Below are positions 45,636 through 54,700 of a stretch of 64,000 nt of DNA, piece after piece. Each line of letters begins with the position of its first letter. The stretch's first letter is position 1. The position numbers and the translations under genes were made by a program. The notes below the pieces were generated by a model, which saw nothing but the letters and a program-made list of their open reading frames with translations, had not been told where the DNA came from and did not search any database. Source of the stretch: Arion vulgaris (taxonomy: Eukaryota; Mollusca; Gastropoda; Stylommatophora; Arionidae); contig CM036753.1 of assembly GCA_020796225.1 (NCBI GenBank), positions 2,480,001 to 2,544,000 on the forward strand. Reading direction: 5' to 3'.

Positions 45636-46095
45636 GGATCGTCAATACTTGTTCTCTAGGGGCGGGCTGGAACATGACCTCTGTTTTTTTTGTGTTAATG
45701 GTGAGACCAAACCTATCACAGGCCATTGAGAACTTGTCCATGTAAGTCTGCATTTCTTCCTCAGAGTTGGTAAGGAGGCACAGTCATCAGCAAACAACAG
45801 GTTTGAGATAGTTGATTCTTTTACCTTGGTGGGGATTTTAACCTCCGAAGATTGAATAGGTTACCGTCTGTTCTGTATCTAATCTTTACCCCATGTTCGT
45901 CGCCTTCCCAAAAGCCATCCGTGAGCATGGCAGCAAACATCATGCTGAAGAGTGTTGGGGCCAGTACACAGCCCTGTTTGACGCCGTTGGTGACATGGAA
46001 GGCTTCCGACAGCCCCCTTCGTCAAGTACACGTTCCATCATGCCCTCGTGAAACTGTTGAACGATCTTGATGAACTTCGCAGTCAAAGACCACTA
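45620..46095 (-). mobile_element. RTE-like LINE reverse-transcriptase fragment, tail-to-tail with the previous LINE
   Basis: Minus strand encodes FHEGMMERVLDEGG, then NGVKQGCVLAPTLF in a second frame (motif B), LFADDCA-like text in a third, and EEMQTYMDKFSMACDRFGLT, INTKKTEVMFQPAP. The KKTEVM(F/Y)QP text is typical of RTE/craniata-type elements. Both ends missing. Confidence 0.88.
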
Positions 46096-46625
46096 GAAAC
46101 ACACGTCACACTCGTTAGGAACATTTGTCTAGAGCTGATAGCTTACATTATACTGAACCGTCGTCCAGGTCAAAGAGAAGCCGCGGCTTACGTTAAGTCT
46201 ATTTAGAGTACACAGTGGAGCAGCTTCAAGAAAGCACATGATGATGATGAGGGTCATTACATATACCGGAAGTAATCGGGAATTCCCTGTGTCAGTTCAG
46301 GTAGAGATCAACAACCCGTTGCCGTCATGTTCTGAAAATGTCCAGGGTACTACACCGTTACGACTTTAGTCAGGGTGTTGTGCTGTATTGAAAAGTGGAT
46401 TATTTAACGTACTGTTTGTATTCGTTGAATTGTATGTAAGTATTCTTTCCACCGACATCCTCACCAGCTTATGGCACTTTAATCATGACTTTGCCGTTTC
46501 ACATCCAAGAATATATTGGCTCAATTGAGTCATTGACTCATGAGTCATGAAATGATTATTGCAGTTCAGTGTACATATTTCCAACAAATTCTGTGCCTTG
46601 CTAGACTAAGGTTTTGTTGGTGCAT
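46096..46625. other. Intergenic sequence, nothing recognised
   Basis: ATGATGATGAGGGTCATTAC at about 46,240 may be the end of a LINE. Otherwise nothing recognised. Confidence 0.4.
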
Positions 46626-46629
46626 GTAC

Positions 46630-46765
46630 ACTCTTATATTCTACTGTCTGTCCGCCTCTTGATGATTCTCTCCCAATTATATCTCGGTCTTCCCTTTCTT
46701 TGCTTTCAACGATTCCCGCCTCCAATATGATCCCCAGCCCCAACAAGTGAATATTGCATGTCACA
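46630..46765 (-). repeat. Possible LINE 3'-end fragment
   Basis: CTCTTGATGATTCTCTCCCA, TATCTCGGTCTTCCCTTTCT read inverted as the RGRPR.....I family 3' end. Weak. Confidence 0.3.
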
Positions 46766-47840
46766 TCACATTATGTCCTACCACCATACTCACATACTCA
46801 CTCAGTCACTGTTATGTGGCCAAAACACAGTTTATACTATTAATTAAGCTCTGTAACTTCTCTTTTCACCCATTCGCATAGTTATTGCAGCACTTGTTCA
46901 TTCGTTCTCTTTCCTCCCATGATATTGTGTAATTCCATGTACATCACAACACAACAGCTTGTGTATATTTTAAATCTGCATGTTCTGTGTACACTCAGAA
47001 AACTGCTGATTATTGAATTGGCATGTAACAATGGAGATACTCAGATAGTTATGATTATCATAATGATAGTATTAGGACTTGATTTTCCTTAAATATATGG
47101 TTGTACAGCTATCAAAAAGACAACAGTAATAAGTTAATAATACTGAACAGTTAGACAAACCTTGAGAATTGCAATTCACTATGATACCTCAACCAAGTAT
47201 GTACATCACATCTAAAGTCAGTTATGAATTTCATTGAAAGGAAACCTATTGCCATATCTCATGTAGAATATTTTTCTTAATGTCACTCTCACCACAGCTT
47301 GCATGAGACTCTAGCCAGTTCTCCCATCTTTTCCATTGTCATATTCAAGATTTATATGACTCATCTGCTTTTCTGAGTTGATATATGAGGCTTGTCGTAT
47401 ATTTTAAGATGATACACAACTATAAGGGCTTTACATGATTTTTACATTTTTATTTACAGCTTTTGTGATGTGTTGAATAGGATCTCTCTTGGCAGCAGAT
47501 AATACTAAACATGTATTTGTCAACAGCAATACTTTAACAACAATTTGATATCTTTTTCAATATGATTGAAAGTTTCCAAAGTTAAACTAGGCTGTACTTG
47601 TTTTTTTTTAAATTATTACATTACATTTGCAATTTCTTTTTACATTTCTCTGTCCATAAAATCATAAAAATAAATATATAAAAAAATATTTATTATAAAA
47701 TCTAAATGTACCATTTGTTTTCGATAAAATATAAAACAAAACTAAGCAAAGTAGTTTGGCAAAGCATAAAAACAGGAAAATGCAAAGTTTCTGCCAAAAG
47801 GCATGTACCTAGTAAAGGATACTAGACATCATCATCAAGG
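46766..47840. other. Intergenic AT-rich sequence, nothing recognised
   Basis: No exon, RNA gene or repeat array recognised. Confidence 0.45.
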
Positions 47841-47849
47841 TGCGTATCC

Positions 47850-47990
47850 TTTATAGGACGTTGCTCTATTTGCAGCGCATCTGAAATTCACTCTGTCCTT
47901 AGCCATTTCACCCACTTCGTCGATGGTCATATTTATGGTTTCTTTAATATCTTGTAGCCATCTTCTTCTTGGTCTGCCTCTATACTAGAC
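47850..47990 (-). mobile_element. LINE 3'-end fragment
   Basis: Minus strand reads RPRRRWLQDIKETINMTIDE then VGEMAKDRVNFRCAANRATS, the typical RTE-like C-terminus (RGRP..RWLQDI, MAKDR..WR). Confidence 0.75.
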
Positions 47991-48224
47991 ACTAAGAGCT
48001 AAGAATGATGGCCAAGTGCAGAAAACAGCACATGCACAACAGGATGTTAAGTAAAAGTAGAGTTTGTCTAATTAAAAATGGGATTTTTAACAGAATGACA
48101 AAAATCGAAAAAACTGAAAATATATGCAAGTGGAAATTAATGTTTAAAGTGCCCATATGTTGCCTGGTACAAGGGCAAGAATAGTAACACTGTGACCACA
48201 AGAGTTGTAAGAGCACAAGAGAGC

Positions 48225-48475
48225 CCTCGGGGTGTCGGACTCACGGAGCAATGAATAGTACACTCGACTACAGGCATGTTGTAAGAGGCGACTGAGGTAG
48301 GGGCTTAGGGATGCTACCTAATAAATAAAAGTGTAGCAGAAATCGGAGGTGCTTCCCTACTTGTAGGTGCATAACTGGCACACCATACAATCACTCTTAG
48401 ACACTGATCACATATAAATCACAAAGAGTGGTTAACAAATGGTGGATATGGAGGTCTGAAGAAGAAGAATATTTA
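48225..48475 (+). repeat. SINE-like element, subfamily B
   Basis: GTAAGAGGCGACTGAGGTAG, CTACCTAATAAATAAAAGTG, CTTGTAGGTGCATAACTGGC and AATCACAAAGAGTGGTTAAC, ending GAAGAAGAAGAAT. Matches the copy at 54,685 over its full length. Confidence 0.85.
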
Positions 48476-48573
48476 AAGAAAACATTTACCTCTTTTTCTA
48501 TTTCTTTTAGTTTTAAAAATTATTACTGTTTGTTCAGAAGATATCAAGACGAGTTGGAAGTGTTGACATGTAG

Positions 48574-48701
48574 GAGATAAGTTCAAACAGACTGGACATT
48601 AAATCTGATAGTAACAACAACAGTCACAAGATGACAAGCAACCAGGTTGGGAAAAAGGCAACAAGTACTTCTGCAAGGAACAACATGAGACAATCTGATA
48701 T
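48574..48701 (+). CDS. Membrane-protein gene, exon 1 (visible part)
   Basis: The frame EISSNRLDIKSDSNNNSHKM then TSNQVGKKATSTSARNNMRQ ends SD plus two bases at the consensus donor GATAT|GTAAGT. Frame is open back to TAG at 48,571-48,573, which could be either a stop before a start at ATG 48,631 or an AG acceptor. Polar, unstructured composition suggests a stalk. Confidence 0.5.
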
Positions 48702-51700
48702 GTAAGTTTCATTTCATACTGTTTTTAGATGTTTAATTTTAATTAATTTATATTGTCATGTACTATCTATATTGTCAGGTACTATATATTGCCATGTTCT
48801 ATATATATATATATTTATTGCCATGTTCTATATATTGTCATGTTCTATATATATATTATCATGTTCTATATATATATATTATCATGTTCTATATATATTA
48901 TCATGTTCTATATATATTGTCATGTTCTATATATATTGTCAGGTACTATATATATTGTCATGTACTATATATATTGCCAGGTACTATATATATTGTCATG
49001 TTCTATATATATTGCCAGGTACTATATATATTGTCATGTACTATATATTGTCATGTTCTATATATATATATTGTCAAGTTCTATATATATTGTCATGTTC
49101 TATATATATATATTGTCAGGTACTATATATATTGTCATGTTCTATATATATATATTGTCAGGTACTATATATATTGAGTCTATATATATTGTCAGGTACT
49201 ATATATATTGTCATGTTCTATATATATTGTCAGGTACTATATATATTGTCATGTACTATATATATTGCCAGGTACTATATATATTGTCATGTACTATATA
49301 TATTGCCAGGTACTATATATATTGTCATGTACTATATATTGTCATGTTCTATATATATATATTGTCAAGTTCTATATATATTGTCATGTTCTATATATAT
49401 ATATTGTCAGGTACTATATATATTGTCAAGGTACTATATATATTTCAAGTTCTATATATATTGTCATTCTATATATATTGTCATGTTCTATATATATGTC
49501 ATGTTCTATATATTTGTCAGTTCTATATATATTGTCATGTTCTATATATATTGTCATGTTCTATATATATTGTCAAGTTCTATATATATTGTCATGTTCT
49601 ATATATATTGTCAGGTACTATATATATTGTCATGTACTATATATATTGTCATGTACTATATATATTGTCATGTTCTATATATATTGTCATGTTCTATATA
49701 TATTGTCATGTTCTATATATTGTCAGGTACTATATATATTGTCATGTTCTATATATTGTCATGTTCTATATATATTGTCATGTACTATATATTGTCATGT
49801 TCTATATATATTGTCATGTACTATCTATAATGTCAATCTGAAACAGATGGATGCTAATAGATCATTGAAATATCTTCTATTATTCATCTTGCAATATCCC
49901 ACATTTCAGGCACAATATTACAAGTACACCAGCTATTGAGATAGCTGCTGACAGTTCAGGTACAGCATCAATATTTTTACATTTAATATTTGTTAGATGA
50001 ACTATTGAATAATTCTTAGAACATCCTAGATAAAGAATAGGTCAAATATAGACATCGTCACCTCAACATTGAGGAGCATTGAGTCTTAAACATGATCATG
50101 TCTGAGGAACTGGAATATAGACATCATCACCTCAACATTGAGGAGCATTGAGTCATAAACGCAATCATGTCTGGGAAACTGGAATATTTTTGTTTGTATT
50201 GAATGTTACAGTGGTTTAGAGAGAACAGGAATGGAAAGTATTACTCCTGTAAGATGAGGCAGAGAACATCCAAGTCTGTGAACATCCAAAACAAAAATAA
50301 TGACAACTGATAAAACAAGCATGAAAAAGGATACTTGTTATAAAATGAAAAAGAAATATAAAATGAACAGATTTGAATTTCTTAATTTACTGCTAACAAG
50401 AAATGAACTTCAGGAAAATAAAAGCAGAGCAAACATAACCTTACAAAATAATTAAGCAACTAAAAACAGTATGAAATGGAAATGATAGGAAAACAAAGAT
50501 CAGAAAACTAAGAGCATGCATATTCCCAGTTCTTCTTCTTCAATGGTCCAATGGCACTTGAGCTCTTGCCCTTCGGTCCAATGCTATGTAGTGGTATCTG
50601 CACGTGTTTGTAGGTTGTTCTTTTGTTTTGTATAATGTGTTCCATTTATCTGACCTTGGAGGAAGGAGGGTCTTCCTGATGTCATCTAGTGCTTGACACC
50701 TGAAGAGGTGGTGATGAACGATTGCATATTCCAAGTTGTAATGTATAGGTTTTGAAACATGGACATTTAATAAGACAGTGGAATAACATATGTGTGCTTT
50801 TGGGTATAAGTGTTGCAGAAGAGTTCTTTTGGAGACTGATATTAAAAGGAGGCTGGCAAGAGAGAGGAAGTGCTGAAAGAAGGTGTTTTTTTCCGGTCCA
50901 GAAACACTTGAGAATGCCCCAACATATCTTCTCTTTCTTATAACAGTTGTTACTAGTGGTTGGAACTTTCCGAAGCAATCAACAAACTTTCAAATGGAAA
51001 GGTGTCAGGACTAGATAACATTCCCGCATAAATTCTCAAACATAACAAGGATGTCCTCTTGCCTCGAGCCTGTGTAAAAGACACGAGAGAAGACTTAACA
51101 TCTTTCACATTCGATGTCTCCGCAAGATTATGAACCTAGGTGGTACAACAAGATAATCAACTCTGAAGTACTGCAATGTGCAAATTTGCCTTCCATCTTG
51201 GGCATGCTCAGCAGTAGAAGACTTAGATGGCTAGCGCATGTGCAAAGACTGGATAATGGCTGCATTCCAAAACAAATGTTGTTCTGTGAACTTTCAGAGG
51301 GGAAGCGGCACCAAGGCAAACCACTGCTCAGATATAAAGATGTCTGCAAGGCCTCAATGAATAACTTTTCTATTGGTCCCAGCAAATGGGAAAAACTGGC
51401 TGATGATAGAGATATATGAAAAACAACATTGCACGAAGGTGCAGAATATTTTGAAGAGAGACTTAGGGATGAGCTGAAAGACAAGAGAGTCAGCGTTAAA
51501 ACTCAGAAGTTGTCACAGTCAAACACTTGCCAATTGACAGTCTATAAAGACGAAAAAGGCCATATACTACTGGTTGATCAGACATTTCTTCTCATAGTAT
51601 GCCCCAACATATCTTCTCTTTCTTATAACAGTTGTTGCTAATGGTTGACCAGACACTTCTATGATTTCATCACTTCTGAAGTCATCCCATTTTATGTTAA

Positions 51701-54700
51701 TTTTTCGAGACATCTATTTTCAAATGCATTCAACTTACTTTCTATATCTTTAGTCATCTCTTTACTATCACTGGCCAATGTTAGGACTGATATAACATTA
51801 TAATTGAAAATCTGTAATTTAGTTTTAAAACTATATAACCTGGAGTATTATATGTTATTTAGACTTTTAAAATCGGATGTTGCTTTGATAGTTCCTAGCA
51901 TAATTTATTTTATAATATTTTCCATGTAATCAAAATTGATACCCAAATCAGTGAACTGCTACAATGATATAATGACCTTTTGTTTTTAAAACAATTCCTA
52001 GGTACAGCCACAGCTTCATGGGTTTTCATCACAATTGGTTTATCAGTAGCAGTTTTGGTTGTTTTATTAACTGTCCTGGTATGTTTGTACAGAAGAAGAA
52101 GAAGATGTGAAACAGTACCACAAACTTCCTGCAAAATCAAATATGAAGCCAGTACTACAGGATTATTGTAAGTTGTTTTATGTGTTGTCTGTTAAACTTG
52201 TCTGGGTTTGGTAGGAAAGTAATTATTCAATGTTATGTGGAGGAGAGGAGGGTGATTGTTCTATGTTATGTGGAGGAGAGGAGGTGATTGTTCTATGTTA
52301 TGTGGAGGAGAGGAGGGTGATTGTTCTATGTTATGTGGAGGAGAGGAGGGTGATTGTTCATTGTTATGTGGAGGAGAGGAGGGTGATTGTTCTATGTTAT
52401 GTGGAGGAGAGGATGGTGATTGTTCTATTTTATGTGGAGGAGAGGATGGTGATTGTTCTATGTTATGTGAGGAGAGGAGGTGATTGTTCTATGTTATGTG
52501 GAGGAGAGGATGGTGATTGTTCTATGTTATGTGGAGGAGAGGATGGTGATTGTTCTATATTATGTGGAGGAGAGGATGGTGATTGTTCTATGTTATGTGG
52601 AGGAGAGGAGGGTGATTGTTCTATGTTATGTTGAGGAGAGGAGGGTGATTGTTCTATGTTATGTGGAGGAGAGGAGGGTGATTGTTCTATGTTATGTGGA
52701 GGAGAGGAAGGTGATTGTTCTATGTTATGTGGAGGAGAGGAGGGTGATTATTCTATGTTATGAGGAGAGGAAGTGATTGTTCATTGTTATGTGGAGGAGA
52801 GGAGGGTGATTGTTCTATGTTATGTGGAGGAGAGGAGGGTGATTGTTCTATGTTATGTGGAGGAGAGGAGGGTGATTGTTCTATGTTATATGGAGGAGAG
52901 GAGGGTGATTGTTCATATGTTATGTGGATGAGAGGAGGTGATTGTTCTATGTTATGTGAGGAGAGGAGGGTGATTGTTCTATGTTATGTGAGGAGAGGAA
53001 GGTGATTGTTCTATGTTATGTGGAGGAGAGGAGGGTGATTATTCTATGTTATGAGGAGAGGAAGTGATTGTTCATGTTATGTGAGGAGAGGAGGGTGATT
53101 GTTCTATGTTATGTGGAGGAGAGGATGGTGATTGTTCTATGTTATGTGGAGGAGAGGAGGGTGATTGTTCTATGTTATGTGGAGGAGAGGAGGGTGATTG
53201 TTCTATGTTATGTGGAGGAGAGGATGGTGATTGTTCATTGTTATGTGGAGGAGAGGAGGGCGATTGTTCTATGTTATGTGGAGGAGAGGAGGTCGATTGT
53301 TCTATGTTATGTGGAGGAGAGGAAGCTGATTATTCTATGTTATGTGGAGGAGAGGAAGGTTATTATTCTATGTTATGAGGAGAGGAAGTGATTGTTTGTT
53401 GTTATGTGTAGGAGAGGATGGTGACAAACAGCACACAGGAGAGGTATGAGAAGAATCTGCACACAGGAGAAGCATGAGAACAAGTAGCACACAGGAGAGG
53501 TATGAGAACAAGTAGCACACAGGAGAGGTATGAGAACAAGTAGCACACAGGAGAGGTATGAGAACAAGTAGCACCCAGAAGAAGTATGACAGCTAGTAGT
53601 ACCCAGGAGGTGTGCTAGGACAAACAGCACCCAAGAGAGGTATGAGAACAATCAGCACCCAAAATAAGTACAAGGACAAACTGCACACAGGAGAGGTGTG
53701 AGAACAATCAGCATCCAAAATAAGTACAAGGACAAACTGCACACAGGAGAGGTATGAGGACAAACAGCACCCACGAGAGGTACGAGGACAAACAGCACCC
53801 AGGATAGGTACAAGGACAAACAGCACCTAGGAGAGGTACGAGGACAAACAGCACCCAGGAGAGGTACGAGGACAAACAGCACCCAGGATAGGTACAAGGA
53901 CAAACAGCACGCAGGAGAGGTATGAGGACAAACAGCACCCAGGATAGGTACAAGGACAAACAGCACCCAGGATAGGTACAAGGACAAACAGCACCTAGGA
54001 GAGGTACGAGGACAAACAGCACCCAGGAGAGGTACGAGAACAAACAGCACCCAGGAGAGGTATGAGGACAAACAGCACCCAGGATAGGTACAAGCACAAA
54101 CAGCACCCAGGATAGGTACAAGGACAAACAGCACCTAGAGAGGACGAGGACAAACAGTACCCAGGAGAGGTACGAGAACAAATAGCACCCAGGATAGGTA
54201 CAAGGACAAACAGCACCTAGGAGAGGTACAAGGACAAACAGCACCCAGGAGAGGTACGAGAACAAACAGCACCCAGGAGAGGTACGAGGACAAGATAACA
54301 TTAAAAAAAATGTCTTAAGCGTAATACTTATTTTGTTACTTTATAACAAAACAACCCAATGGATGTAGCTGGCTAATGTTAAGACTATATAAATTACATT
54401 TACTTTTCTGTATTTGCAAAGAATTGATATATTAATTTCATATACTAAGGTCTGATAACTGGCAAGCATTTTCATCAGAAAACATCAGTACTGAGAAATC
54501 CAAGTCTCCAGTTTCAAGATACAATCGCTAGATATCCAGGAAAAGGAGATCCTCTATGTGTATCGTCAAATCTTGTGCCTGCCATACATGAAGATATAGG
54601 TATGTACAATAGGAGAATGATCAAATCAATAATTTGTTTCAATATGTACAAATATATTTTTTAAGAATTCATTTAATTGTCATAGTCCGCCGTGTGGTGC

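Noticed and set aside
48753..49939. Three overlapping plus-strand frames of up to 362 codons
   Set aside because: Low-complexity Tyr/Ile/Ser text from the AT-rich 19-bp array, open in all frames.
53652..54301. Minus-strand Cys-rich proteins of 160 and 197 codons
   Set aside because: They are the reverse reading of the 28-bp minisatellite (84-bp, 28-residue period), open in several frames.
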